DNA of 64,000 bases, from NCBI RefSeq assembly GCF_022605725.1, contig NC_065551.1, positions 16,244,001 through 16,308,000 on the forward strand, read 5' to 3'. The notes under the pieces were generated by a model that saw nothing but the letters and a program-made list of their open reading frames with translations, did not search any database and was not told the DNA's origin. Each line of letters starts with the position of its first letter. Positions within the stretch are counted from its first letter, which is position 1. Below are positions 33,756 through 45,290 of this stretch, piece after piece. The position numbers and the translations under genes were made by a program. The stretch comes from Anthonomus grandis grandis. Taxonomy: Eukaryota > Arthropoda > Insecta > Coleoptera > Curculionidae.

Positions 33756-33885
33756 CAGTGCGAGTCTGTAACTTGGAATAAATTCGATAATAAATAAATG
33801 GAAGCGTGTTCGAAAAAACGCTCGGACACGTCAATTGAGATTGTAAGTTGCGAAATTTTTACAATACATTTTTTTATACAATATA
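33756..33885 (+). repeat. Solo terminus related to element (a)
   Basis: It starts CAGTGCGAGTCTGTAACTTG after a TA and shares AATAAATTCGATAA, AAACGCTCGGACACGTC and TAAGTTGCG with the TIR of element (a). It probably marks the left end of the mariner whose transposase remnant lies at 36.6-37.3 kb, beyond piggyBac 2. Confidence 0.65.
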
Positions 33886-33931
33886 AACTTACTCAGACGT
33901 CTCTTTCATCCCCTAGCTGTCCGATAAAAAC

Positions 33932-33960
33932 GGGACGCCTTGAGGCGGACCGGTGCATTA
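33932..33960 (+). repeat. GC-rich palindromic motif at the 3' side of piggyBac 2
   Basis: CGCCTTGAGGCGGACCGGTGCATTA. The same unit, in the same orientation, appears at 36539-36566 (CCGCCTTAAGGCGGGCAGG, then TGCATTA) and, diverged, at 36180-36205 (CCGCCTGTAGGCGGGAACG). Likely transposase-binding repeats of the element. Confidence 0.6.
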
Positions 33961-34003
33961 CCGCTATTTATATTCTGTTGTGAAATAATATAGAAAAATG
34001 CTT

Positions 34004-36094
34004 TTATTTTTTATTATGAAAATCAAAGAAACAGGATTTGGTTGGAGAGTTACATAAACTTAAATTACATTTTAGACAAAATGCTTGAGTTTCTGACGTA
34101 CATTTTGGAAATTTACACTGTTTTTTACCTGATCGATCACGGAATATGCACCTATGTCCTACTTGATCGAATCGAACGTCTTCTGTTGGTAGGTATGCTC
34201 GCTTTTTTGGCACAGGTGATGATCTGGGGGACGAAGAGGATAGTCGACCAACGCTGCTTTTACGTCCGATTTGTCCATAATTGCAAATCGATTCAGCCAC
34301 AATCGACCTAAAAACTGGTAACTCGATTTTTTTTTCAGAGTTAATACGGTGGTACAATATGTACGAATTTACGATCGCGACCTCTATAAGATGAAACAAG
34401 ATGCGGTTGAACCATTTGCGAGTTTTCATCCGAATGTGATATCTCCCTATTAGTCCATCCATTAAATCCACACCTCCCATGTGTCTATTGTATTCTTTGA
34501 TAATTTTTGGACAATCAATTTCGTAGTATTTTTTCTCTTTTCTATTCCAGCGAGCTGGCTTTAGAACTTCATTTACGTACGTAGAGGCAAAATTTTTTGT
34601 TCCAGCGTAAGAAGATATAAGTCGAACAGTCTTGGTGTCATGCCACAAAACAGAGGTTATATCAATACCAAATGCATTTCCTACATATTCTTCCGAATAA
34701 CCTCTTTCTACTTTTTTTTTGCTATTTCAGCATCACTTGATAACTTACAATTGGGTACACGATTTGGGCGCACAGTGCCTAATGAGTAAATACCTCTACT
34801 TCGGAGATAAACAACCAGGCCTAGAGAGGTGTAAAAATTATCAAAATAAACGATGTGGTTTACAAAATTTGGAATATGCTGTGATAAGCGGACCACCACC
34901 TTAGAGGATGCCCCCAGATTTGGAGAGTTTGGAGGAATTATATTATCTCCTGCACCAGTATATATTTCAAAGCATACAAAAGCCTGAAGAATCACAAAGG
35001 GGAAAAAATTTAAAACCCCACTTATGCGGTTTATTAGGTAGATATTGCCTAAGAGGGCTTCCAGTCATTTTTGTTGCGCACATTTGTTCATCCACGCAAA
35101 GTCTTGGAAGCATTGGTACGGATAAAAATACATTGTTAAAATGTGTTATGAGATGCCGAACCTTATACAAACTGTCATATTCTGGTCTACCTTTGCCAGG
35201 CATCGTTAACTTATCGTTGAAATGAAGATACCGTCGAATCTCCTCAAATCGCAACACCGGCATCGTCTGACGAATCCCTTTAAAAGAATGTCTTCCCCAA
35301 TATGATCTTACATTTGGATAACGATAAACCGACCGAATATATATAAGTATTCCAATATATTGTCGTAGTTCAGTTGCATCTGTAGTGAACCTCGTGGAAA
35401 TATTTTTTTGGCGTGCATATAAATTAGTCTGTTCGGTCAGATGCTGAAAAAAATCGCCATTCAAAAAGTACCGAACGCAATCAAAGGCAGTGTTTAGATC
35501 CTTCAAAGCAGCTGGAAGTTGTTTTTCTCCCCGAAATACGACTTCATTTATGTGTAATTGAAGATTTTTTTTCCTCCAAATAATAGATTTGAATTCCGGC
35601 GAATTGTTAGTTATGCCAGTAATATCCCCCGAAAACGTTCCTGTGGTAGGAACTTCTGGCCTATCTTCTTCTTCAGCAGGTTCAGGCGGTCGGACACGAT
35701 TAGAACGCTTATAAGTTGATTTACGCTTTAAACGACTAGCACTAGCAAGAGGTTCATCTTCTTCAGTGGGTGGTTTAGGTACATTAAAACTAGTACTTGG
35801 TTTCGTGCTTGTTTCACTTATTGACGAATTATCAGATGATTGGGCTGGTTGCTCTGGACCTATTTCGTCAAAGTTGTCTACAACTTCAAAAGACGTTTCA
35901 TTATGATCGAGTTTTAACTCATCTTCGGCAGTAACCAACTTGCTAAGAGGCTCATCGCTGTCGTAGCTAGCATCACTGTCGTCACTGTCTATATAACCCT
36001 CGCTATCAGTGTCGTCAGGAAGACCCTCAATTATGTCAAACGCCTCATCTGTTGATATTTTGGAAGTATCAAAATACTTGCGACATCCAGCCAT
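34004..36094 (-). pseudogene. piggyBac transposase 2, nearly complete with two frameshifts
   Basis: From MAGCRKYFDTSKISTDEAFD an acidic, Ser/Asp-rich N-terminus (residues 1-110) is followed by a basic segment and the DDE_Tnp_1_7 core. Visible motifs are RYPNVRSYWGRHSF, LPRLCVDEQM (first Asp), VYFDNFYTSLGL (second Asp, after a frameshift near 34975) and, after damage near 34650-34710, HMGGVDLMDGLIGRYHIRMK (third Asp region). The C-terminal cysteine-rich finger (CIFRDRSGKKQCKFPKC ... CLKCNLSLC) and stop at 34004 are intact. Apart from two frameshifts the protein is full length, so this copy died recently compared with piggyBac 1. Confidence 0.9.
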
Positions 36095-36538
36095 AACTGA
36101 AAATACCGCAAAATCTATTATATGTAATAATGTTTATTTACCAATGTGTAGGAAAACTTATATTAGGCATTGCATATGTCCGCCTGTAGGCGGGAACGCT
36201 TGTAGAGGGGCTCTTGGCGGTCCTATTTAATTTTAGCAACAACTAACATAAATTTCTTAAAACAATAAGGTACAAATAACTTACCGATAATTTTCTTAAC
36301 ACCAAAATTCGTTTGAAAACAATTTAAAACTTTCCACCAAAATAACAATCACGTACGGACTCGCTTTTTGACCCGATTTCAAATGAAAATTGTTTGAACC
36401 AGGTGTTGTTTACGTCGATGCAAAAAGTAGGCAACCAAATATACATTAGAATATTGAGTAGAATTTGCCGAAAGGCAAGCATATGCAGTAGCGTTAATAA
36501 AAAGACATATTTTGGTTTTAAATGGAATTTGAATGAAG

Positions 36539-36574
36539 TCCGCCTTAAGGCGGGCAGGTGCATTAGAGGGTTAA
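36539..36574 (+). repeat. piggyBac 2 terminus with palindrome and TTAA
   Basis: A GC-rich palindrome, GGTGCATTAGAGGG, then TTAA. Its architecture parallels the piggyBac 1 end at 11054-11088 (palindrome, spacer, TTAA), though the sequences differ. Confidence 0.7.
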
Positions 36575-37285
36575 TGTGTTATTAGCTATTCAAGAAAATC
36601 CTAATATTCTCACTAGGCAGCTAGCGCGCAAATTGGAAGTGACCGAGTCTTCAGTAGTAAAGGTTCTTGAAGCAGAAAAATTTCATGCCTATAAACTAAC
36701 AATTCTCCAGGAACTCAATAAGGAGGATGCTGATAGAACAATTAAATTTTGGTAACAATTTATGGAACTAATACAGAATAATAATCTTATTACAGAAAAC
36801 GTTCTCTTTTCCGATGAGTCGACATGCTGCATTATGCTGAACGGAGAAGTAAATGGTCAATATTGCTGTTATTGGGCGCAAGAAAATCCCTGTTGGATGA
36901 GGCAAGGCCACTCTCAACACCCAGAAAAAGTAAATGTTTGAGCAGGAATTCCAAGTCAGCAAGTTATAGGCCCACTTTTCTTCGAAGAAAATTTAAATGG
37001 AGCAAGGTACTTGGATGGATTGGCAGGAAAGGACCTTATAAATGGCCACCAAGATCGCCCGATTTGAGTCCGCTGGATTTTTTCCTATGGGGATATTTGA
37101 AATCCAAAGTTTATGGGACCAAGGCGGCAAATATTGAGGAGTTGAAAACTAGAATAAGGCAAGAGTGTCGAAACATTTCTCCAGAATGCATAAGAAACGT
37201 TCAAAATGAATTTGTAGTACGTTTAGGGCATTGCCAAATAGTAAATAAATTACATTTTGAATACTTATTAAAGAAAAAGATTTAA
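36575..37285 (+). pseudogene. Mariner transposase fragment cut by piggyBac 2
   Basis: It starts without an N-terminus directly at the TTAA: LLAIQENPNILTRQLARKLE (helix-turn-helix), VLFSDESTCCIMLNGEVNGQ (first Asp), QQVIGPLFFEENLNGARYL, then a deletion that removes the second Asp region. It ends KWPPRSPDLSPLDFFLWGYL (third Asp) and RIRQECRNISPECIRN. It is the same subfamily as the transposase of element (a). The final 153-codon frame (36824-37285) is out of register in its first part. Confidence 0.85.
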
Positions 37286-38470
37286 AAGAACCCTCTTTAA
37301 GTTTATGAAATACGTTTTCTTTAACGCCCTGTATCTTAAAAACAATCGAATAAAGGTATGGAATGTGATACATCAAAATGTTTGGAATTTTGTGGAGAAT
37401 CGAAAAATATAATAACATATAGACCAAAAATATAATACTATATAATTTATTAGTGTGTTTTTATTATTTAAGTTTATCTAGTTTGGATGACGATTTTAAT
37501 GAATTGTGTACTCCAAAAGTGTAAGTAAAAATGAAGAGAAGTAATTTGCAGAAATATTAGATTCTGGCTAAAAGGGATATAGAGCGAAATAAAATAAGTA
37601 ACGATAATTCTAGCTGTGATTCTGAGGACTGTGACGGCGGTTCGTGAAATATTGGTGAAATGATAACTGAACATTCAGGAAAAGGAGTAACCACTTTTTA
37701 ATTCAACTGAACTTGTTAAAGGAGGAGGCTCGAAGCTCTATGACTTTATATCGAAAGTCGCTAAACTAATAATTACAAATGAGCAAGCTCTAAATTATAA
37801 TTCGTTAGGAAAAAAAGAAAAAAATAAGTTTGCTCGTATGAATATCGCTGTATGACTCCTGAAAATACTTTTTCACAGGCATTGAAAGCCTCAATATTAG
37901 CAAAGATGAATAAAGAATGCAAGAGAACAATTTAATAATGGCTGAGTAGAGCATATGATCGTAATAGCTACAAAGTCATAACATAAAATAACTTTTTTAA
38001 CTATACAGGCTGTTAAACCTTAAGAAAAAAATCGTTTATTTTATCATAACTTTAATAATTTTCTAGCCATGCTTATGAAATTTAGCACACACCTTTTGAA
38101 TGAATTGATTGAAAAAACAACCATTTTTTGATGTAGATTTTTTTTAATTTAATCAGTCGCGTTCGTACAGGAACGTAGACTAAATATTTTCGAAAAATAT
38201 TATGTACGCCATTAATTTTTTGTAAATTAAAAACCATTTTTATAATCCCCATAAATTTTAGAGCAAATTTTATTTTTTGACTTTTTTACGTCCGACATGT
38301 GATTACCGCGGAAAAATAATAAAATTTTTTTATGCATGTTCAATTTATTGGTAAAAAAAAATTTAATTTATTTATTCTATAAACATATCTACATACATTA
38401 TTTTACTATTAAATTAAAAAAAACAATACGTAAACAAAAATAAAAATTTTCAGTTTCGTGTTTGTGACCC
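37286..38470. other. No clear gene; decayed coding-like words
   Basis: A short TIR-like ACGCCCTGTA near 37325 may be the end of the mariner above. At 37560-37930 several fragments look protein-like (DNSSCDSEDCDGGS, FSQALKASILAKMNKECKRT), but they are broken by stops and match nothing I recognise. Confidence 0.35.
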
Positions 38471-39149
38471 AATATTGCGGAGGGTTATTGGCAAAAAGAT
38501 TACCAAAAAGATAAAACTAACACACAAAATTTTATTTTTGTCAAGTGTATGTCCCAAATTTAGGTCTCACAGTGTATTAAAAAATTAAGTTTCTGGTTTT
38601 GAACGTATAGGTACATACATCTTCCTTATCTACTAATCCTTAACTTATAAACATAACATTGAATCATAAAAATTAAATAAATAAACGCTCGGAAGAAAAA
38701 AAACATTTGTTTTTTTGGCTTATTGTCGATTCTAGTTTTCCCACAATAACACCTACAATTTAACCCACGTTAAAAATAATTCTACGCTCCTATTATAAAT
38801 GTGTTTTAATTATAACTAAAGAAACCTAGACTTAAGTAGGAGGTGTAATGTATAAAAAATAAATTTTATATTATTTTTATATAAAAAAAAGTTTTAACGG
38901 ATTGTACCTGAATGTAGTTTTGATTGTGTCGTGGTTTTTGTTTTTTGTTATTTTAATTTTTGTACACGTAAAGAACATTTATTTTAATAGTGTTTTTTAT
39001 GTACTTGAAATTACTTTGTTTTATCTCTGTCATTACTTGAATCCATTTCAGTGTCCTGAGGATAACTTAATATAAGTCGAAACGTCGACATTTAAGTAAA
39101 CAGGTTTCTGTTTTATTTCTGACCCCACCCAACAACCCTCCGCAATATT
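38471..39149. mobile_element. Small inverted-repeat element with hammerhead-like motif
   Basis: The ends are inverted copies of AATATTGCGGAGGGTTATT (38471-38489 and 39131-39149, one mismatch). The 679-bp interior is non-coding, AT-rich, and ends with the hammerhead-like segment at 39050. No target duplication was recognised. The class is unknown; a Penelope or SINE-like origin is possible. Confidence 0.5.
39050..39092 (+). ncRNA. Hammerhead-like motif, second type
   Basis: Stem I AGTGTC pairs with GACATT (one G-U), core CTGAGGA, an ACTT/AAGT stem II with unpaired bases at its foot, GAAA at 39079-39082, then CGTC giving the GTC cleavage triplet with almost no stem III. It is less canonical than the 29.5-kb motif because of the loose stem II base. 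Confidence 0.4.
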
Positions 39150-40879
39150 AAAAATAAAAATAGTTTAGATTAGCTGTTAGGAGTTTAGGACATAGCTTTA
39201 TCTAAACTTTTCTTCTTAAAATCATCTAAGGATTAACACCCTTAAGGATCAGCATCTTATTCTGTAACACCGTATATATGGCAAAAAATTTAAATAGTGT
39301 AAAAAGATCCTTTTTTAATAAATAGGAAATTTTTCATCAATAAAAAAGGGGGTTTTACACACGCCTAACATACCAAATTTTTCTACTACCGAAGAAAACA
39401 TTACAAAAAATCAAAATAGTGCATAAAACAATTGCTTTGCACACTTGTGTGTAAAAAAAACGTAAAAAAAAAAAACAAATTATAAATTAAATGTCAAATT
39501 CACGCACTAGTGCGTAAAAAGACGAGGGCACAAAAAGCGAAACTTTACAAACCCTGGAAAGTGAGTACTTAATGTACACGGTAGTAGTGTACGCACCGTA
39601 ATAGATTTTTTTTTGATTAAGTATTTTTGGAGATATTTATGTGGCTTATCCGTCATTATCATAATGTAAAAGATAATAATGTACTTTGTGTAATTTTTGG
39701 ATACCTGGTCCTTTTTCTAAATAAAAAAAGATATCTTAACATCTTAAGATCTTATTATAAAAAATACCATATGTAAATATTTTCTTATTTTATTTACATG
39801 CAATTTTAATTTTAATGTGAATTTTAATTTCATATATATGTATGGTAGCCTTAATAATGCTTAAAAAAGACATCTTAAAGGCATAGTAAAAGGCATCTTA
39901 AAGACGCGTCACTTGTTCTAAATAAGAAATCTTTTAGACTTCTTTAGGATATCATTGTGGTAGATGGAAGGTGTTTGTTGTGTAATCTTTTAATTGGGTG
40001 AAGAAGGTATAACCATTATTATAAGCCACTTGCAGAATATCTTATTCTTTCTTGAACTTTTCATCGGATAGTGGAATATCAAATAATCTGTGAAGGTGAA
40101 TTGAAAGCTGCAATTTTTGGTTAAAGGGATGGTTGAGAAAGATATGATGTGTCTATTATTAAAGTTTTATAAAAACCGATCTAAAAATGGCAGAGAAGAA
40201 TCCTTCTCAATTTTGTAAGTAAACTGGAAGTAAGGCTGAATTGAATTAATGAATTTAAGTCCTCCAGATCTTTTTCTACCGAAGCCATGTTCTAACATGT
40301 TTGTTAAAACAATTATATTCACTAATTTTTTGTTGTACTATTATATTGTACATTAACATATCAGCAAGAAATAGACAAAGATTGGATCGTATAGCCAAAC
40401 CCAAATTTTATATAAAAAATGACTATCAAACTGGAAGAAATTTTGGAGAAGCTTATAATTAACTAATGAGCATGCATAGCAAACAATGAGCAAATCCATT
40501 ATCAAGTGAGAAGGTAGTTTGGTCATTTTAAAAAGCATTTCTCTAAAATTAATAATTTTATTTTAAGGAACACTTTATTTAACTTAATAATTCTTATTTC
40601 AAATTATTGAGTCGTTTCGCATAAGCTTATTAAAGAGCTCACTGTTAGCGGTTTTGTAACGGTAAAATAGATAAAGTATGTATATATAAAGTAATTTTGT
40701 AAGTTAGAGGTTATTATCGAGGTCGTGTTTTATAAAATTTTGTTTGATTTTTTTTATATTTCAACTTTTAAATTGGCAAATAAAGTATTTTTGATTTGAT
40801 TTTTGGGTATGGAATGAGGTTTCAAATGATTTATAAATATATATACTAACTATAATATATATATAAAACCACATTTCAT
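39150..40879. other. AT-rich, no recognised gene
   Basis: No frame or structured repeat could be supported. Short repeats of AAGACATCTTAAAGGC type occur near 39860-39905. Confidence 0.4.
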
Positions 40880-41180
40880 ATTCCCGCTTTAAAAGTTATT
40901 TTTCTGACGTAATTGAACCTGATGTAAACTAAAAGTGTGCATACTAAATAATGCCTAAGGTTTTTTTTATCTGATTTAATCTTTAATGATTTCTACGTCT
41001 AAGATGAGTTCATGTTAAAAAAAAATGCATAAAACGTTCTGAATCTGCTCAAAAAGCTATTTTTCTAACCTAGTTGAACTTACTGCAAACAAAAGCTTTA
41101 TTGTATTATTAATCATTATTTTTAAGTCTAAAATGAATGTTGAAAAGATGGATTTTGAATCTCATTTTTTGAGTTTTTAC
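40880..41180 (+). repeat. Dispersed AAAAAGTTATTTTTCTGAC-type repeat
   Basis: Two loosely tandem copies of a block reading TCTGAATCTGCTCAAAAAGC, TATTTTTCTAACCTAGTTGA, ACTTACTG, AAAAGCTTTATT. Related blocks occur near 23400-23460 and 27290-27430. No known element type is assigned. Confidence 0.4.
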
Positions 41181-41527
41181 CACATTCCACTTTCCAGTTA
41201 GGTACGCATTAAATAGCAATTATTATGACTAGTTAAAGTTCTTACAATGGAGACATATGATTTCGTAACAAAGATTCTTGAGGCTAAAATTTTTATGCCG
41301 AAAAGTCTAATTTTCGACTGGGGGTCATTTCACATTTTCGGGAAGCATTTGAATGGGCCAATAATTCCGGAGTCTCAAATGTGTAATTACGTCTTATTGC
41401 GTAAACTATTCCGAATTCCCAAATTTTTCCTTTTCAATTATTTTCTTGAATCTCAAAATGAAACCAAAATTATTTCGAAAATAATAGAGGTACGACTTTT
41501 GAATTTCATTTTTTTAAAGCTCTAATA

Positions 41528-43910
41528 CAGGGTGTCCCGAAATTACATCGCAATATTTTACCAGCCGCATCTTTGTCTAAAAATAAGACAAAAAGTCTAT
41601 ATACAGTATGGTTCAAAAGTGCATCGTTTTTAAGTTACAGGGTGTTTTATGAATCATGTTAAAGACGGTTTTTCGTTAATATATCCGGAACGCCTAGTTG
41701 TAATCTTTTGAAATTTTCAACATTTACTATTGGTTTTATTAAAAACTGATATTGCAACCATTTTTGCCAAAATGTATACAGGGTCGTGTAAAAAAGGTGG
41801 TCGGTAAAGTTTAAATTATTAAAACTTTTTTTCTAGCAACTCCGTGATAATTTTGGTATTAGAATTTTAGAATTGAAAAGAACAAACGTTTTTACATAAA
41901 AAAGGTGCTCTTGTCTAATTTCGATAGGAGCTTCCGTTTTCGAAAAAATTAGATGTATATGTTTTGCAAAGAGAACGCGTAAGTTATTTTGGTAACAGTT
42001 AATAAAATTAAAAAGCATCTGAAAAATCCGTTGGGGATAAACATGACCTAAGACTATCACAAATACTTTATTTAAGATCAAAAATTGTTTTTCGAGTTAA
42101 ATTGTTTTTTTTTAATGTAATTGAATAGGTAAAAAAAAGGAACAATTAATTTATTACGTAAAAAAAAACACAAAAACACCAGACAAAAAAGCACAAATTA
42201 TAACAAATGTTTAAAGTAGTTTTCATTTTGCTGAAGACACAATCTTGCCCTACGCGTTATTGCGCGAGTAGCCCTTAAAACAAAAAATGGATTTTTCTTT
42301 ATTTCATTAACAGCCCAATTAATCCTTTGCATTAGTTGTTCACGGGTATTTATCTCCACGGCATATATCAACTCATTTAAATGTCCCCATAAATAATAAT
42401 CTAACGAAGTTAGATCTGGAGATCGAGAAGGCCAATTTATAGGACCACCTCGACTAATCCAAAATTTCAGGAAAATGGTTATTCATCCACTCACGCACAT
42501 TGCGACCAAAATGAGCAGGCGCTCCGTCTTGTTGAAAGATCATGTTTTGGCGTAAGATAAGAGGAACTTCTTCCAGAAGCTCCACAAGATTATTTTCCAG
42601 CATATGAAGATAATTCTCCGAAGTTAGCCGATTAGGTAATTCTATCTGGTCAATAAGTTGGTCCCCGATTAATCCCGCCCACAAATTTACCAAAAACCTT
42701 CTTTGAAAATTAGTACGCCTTATGGCTCTTGGATTTTGATCTGCCCAAAAATGCATATTATGCATGTTAAATGAACCATTTAGTGTGAAACTGGCTTCGT
42801 CCGTCCATAAAATGGAAGGAATTAAGTTTGGATTATTAATTACCCATTGACAAAATTGGATCCTCAACGGAAAATCGTCTGGCTCTAAATCTTGGACTCG
42901 CTGCTAATGAAACGGTTGTAACCCTTGGGATCTTAGCATTCTTACAATCTAATAAAAGTTAAATTACTATCGTAACAATAAGTAATTTTTTTAATTACTT
43001 ACTATAGACCGAGGGATATGTGTGGCTCTTGACACATTTCTTATACTTGCCCCCGGATTTTCTTCAAAAACATTTAAAACATTTTCTAATTATTCTTGTG
43101 GTCTGCCTTGTCCACGAGCTCTTTAAAAACTTTCGTTATTGCATAAATTTCGGTAAGTGTTTATAAAAACTTGACGATCTGGAACATGTCTTAAGGGAAA
43201 TCTTCGGCGATACTCACGGATAACCGCTAAAGAACTGCCATTACACAAACCATAAACAAAATGCATGTCAGCTAACTCTTCATTTGTAAATCTATCCATA
43301 ATTTTTGAAAAATGAATCACAAAAAAGAACTAATTTACTTTGCCAAAGCAAATTTAAAAAATGTGAAATGTCAACAAAACGTTAAACAAAATTTAACAAA
43401 TAAACTAATTGTCAAAAAACATAGCCAACTATTATTTTACAAGATGTTATTTGTAGTTACTTTTTGAAATACCAATTCATGATTTATTAACAATTGATTT
43501 TTTCGAAAACGGAAGCTCCTATCGAAATTAGACAAGAGCACCTTTTTTATGTAAAAATGTTTGTTCTTTTCAATTCTAATACCAAAATTATCACGGAGTT
43601 GCTAGAAAAAAAGTTTTAACAATTTAAACTTTATCAACCACTTATTTTACACGACACTGTATAAATTTTGGCAAAAATGGTTGCAATATCAGTTTTCAAT
43701 AAAACCAATAGGAAATTTTGAAAATTTCAAAAGATTACAACTAGGCGTTCCGGATATATTAACAAAAAACCATCTTTAACATGATTCATAAAACACCCTG
43801 TAACTTAAAAACGATGCACTTTTGAACCATACTGTATATGGACTTTTTGTCTTATTTTTAGACAAAGATGCGGCTGGTAAAATATTGCGATGTAATTTCG
43901 GGACACCCTG
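41528..43910. mobile_element. Long-TIR mariner-like element (c), complete
   Basis: CAGGGTGTCCCGAAATTACA at 41528 is mirrored at 43910, with TA on both sides (41526-41527 and 43911-43912). Arms of about 420 bp (41528-41951 and 43490-43910) are near-identical inverted repeats. Each holds two extra internal ACAGGGT motifs (near 41637 and 41778). The middle encodes one transposase on the minus strand. At 2383 bp it is the clearest example of the architecture shared with (a) and (b). Confidence 0.9.
42190..43299 (-). pseudogene. Transposase of element (c), broken
   Basis: MDRFTNEELADMHFVYGLCN at 43299 begins the N-terminal helix-turn-helix region. Stops and frameshifts occur near 43120 and 42900-43000. 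An open block at 42867-42454 has ILWTDEASFTLNG (first Asp), VNLWAGLIGDQLI, ENYLHMLENNLVELLEEVPL and MIFQQDGAPAHFG (second Asp). The third Asp region near 42380-42450 is shifted but recognisable, and C-terminal sequence runs to about 42190. It belongs to the same broad mariner clade as the other transposases here but is a distinct subfamily. Confidence 0.85.
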
Positions 43911-45107
43911 TATAATTAAATAATTATTGGAATAATAATAAAAAAGCTCTAATATAAATATAATACATCAATTTTATTTTGAAATTTTTGTAATGTCTAG
44001 CTCATAACACAAAAATCAGTAAACTGTAGGTCGAAACGTTGACGGATTAACACTTTAGATTTATTTAACCAATCAAACAAAGAGCTAAATTAAATACTGG
44101 CTCACCAGAATACGTTTCAACTAAATAAAGTTGTTCTGCAAAAATCTATTGAAGGACGTGAGTAGTTGAATAATTTTCTTGGCTCTTAACATGGAAATTA
44201 CAAATAATAGATCCTTAGTTTTCTAAAATCAATTTCTAATTTTCCGTGGCATGTTTTTCTATAATTTTATTCTAGAACAAATAACAAACCTGGCATAATA
44301 TCTCCCTTAATCGATATTGTTTTCTTTAATAAACTCCGATATAATAAGATATATTACATAACAGAAGTAAATAACTCACTTTGATCCCTTTAACATATAT
44401 ATGTTTATTTACGTTAATATATGTTACAAAATAAAAACAAGTTGTCCAAAAGGTTTGTTTCAATTTATGCATACATGGCCGCCGCTATGTATTTAAGGGC
44501 ATCCCTTCCATTATCCCTTGAGATGACTACGTAGACATTTAATATTTTATAAAAATAGTAAAGTAATCCCCAATGTGGAATAAGAAAATATATGAGAAAA
44601 GTCTGGAAGTAATTGATTTTTTATGATTCTATAATAAGATTGTATATACGATGGAGATCTTAGAAGCTGTTATTTTAATAATTTGTGTTCTGAGGATGAT
44701 TATTAAATATGTGTGAAACGTTTGGCATTAGTAATAAAAAAAGGTGTAAAATTGCCATTGATATTCCATAAATAAACGCTCGCCTTTTATATTTAATGAG
44801 ACATCGTCATATAATTCTGTGTTTGTCAAGAGATTTCCCACTAGATATAAAAAGTTACGTGAAGGGATTTTTCGAATAAGAATTAATAGGAATTGAAAAA
44901 TATTCTTTTTATTTGTTAGAAATAAAATAGTTATGTGTTTTTTTTTTTCACTAAAATACAATTTTAAAACTAATTGAAGAGGCTTGAGAAGAAACATTTT
45001 TAGATGTTAAAAGTACGATATTTAATTATTTTTCATATATCACATTAATGAGCAGAAAAAAATGAGTAAACTTTTGTAATTTCAACAATTCTTTTATATG
45101 TACTTAC
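43911..45107. other. Mostly non-coding; decayed hammerhead-like words
   Basis: GGTCGAAACGTTGAC near 44031 and CTGAGGA ... GAAACGTT at 44684-44728 resemble the 39.05-kb motif. The second retains a wobble stem I (GTGTT with GGCAT). The rest is AT-rich. The end, near 45050-45107, is intron of the gene described next. Confidence 0.4.
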
Positions 45108-45290
45108 AGGATATTCATCATATCTCACTCCCAGTTGGTAGTCAGGATAGTCCTCATTTATCCTATCAGAAGCCGAAATTCTCTTCTCCAGTTCGTCGGG
45201 CGTTTCGAAAGGAATGGCTGTGGCCACCTTCAGGAACGATGAGGTGGCCAGACAGTGAAGAGTAAGAAAGAGAATCAAATTGGAACGCAT
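45108..45290 (-). CDS. First coding exon of a secreted protein, possible neuropeptide precursor
   Basis: The 61 codons from ATG 45290 begin with a clear signal peptide (MRSNLILFLTLHCLATSSF, cleavage probably after KVATA). An acidic, polar mature part follows (PFETPDELEKRISASDR, then NEDYPDYQLGVRYDEYP). The exon is bounded by a 3' splice site (ATATTTTAG, just before the ATG) and a consensus donor GTAAGT at 45107-45102, and ends in phase 0. Reading past the donor quickly gives intron-like sequence. A KR pair (36-37) could be a dibasic site. The acidic propeptide style suits insect peptide-hormone precursors; an allatostatin-C-family precursor is one guess, not a claim. Later exons are not identified in the window. 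Confidence 0.7.

Larger units (their letters stand above)
33925..36574 (-). mobile_element. piggyBac element 2
   Basis: The 5' end (minus orientation) is at the TTAA 36571-36574, followed inward by CCCTCTAATGCACC and a GC-rich palindrome. The transposase runs minus from 36094 to 34004. The 3' terminus is unclear: a related palindrome occurs at 33932-33960 but no TTAA abuts it, so that side may be altered. Mariner transposase sequence adjoins the TTAA end, showing insertion into a mariner. Confidence 0.8.

Noticed and set aside
34042..35225. Several plus-strand frames
   Set aside because: Antisense of the piggyBac 2 transposase, whose motifs are all on the minus strand.
41247..41525. 92-codon plus-strand frame
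   Set aside because: No family resemblance, no splice signals, and it ends at the edge of element (c); treated as chance.
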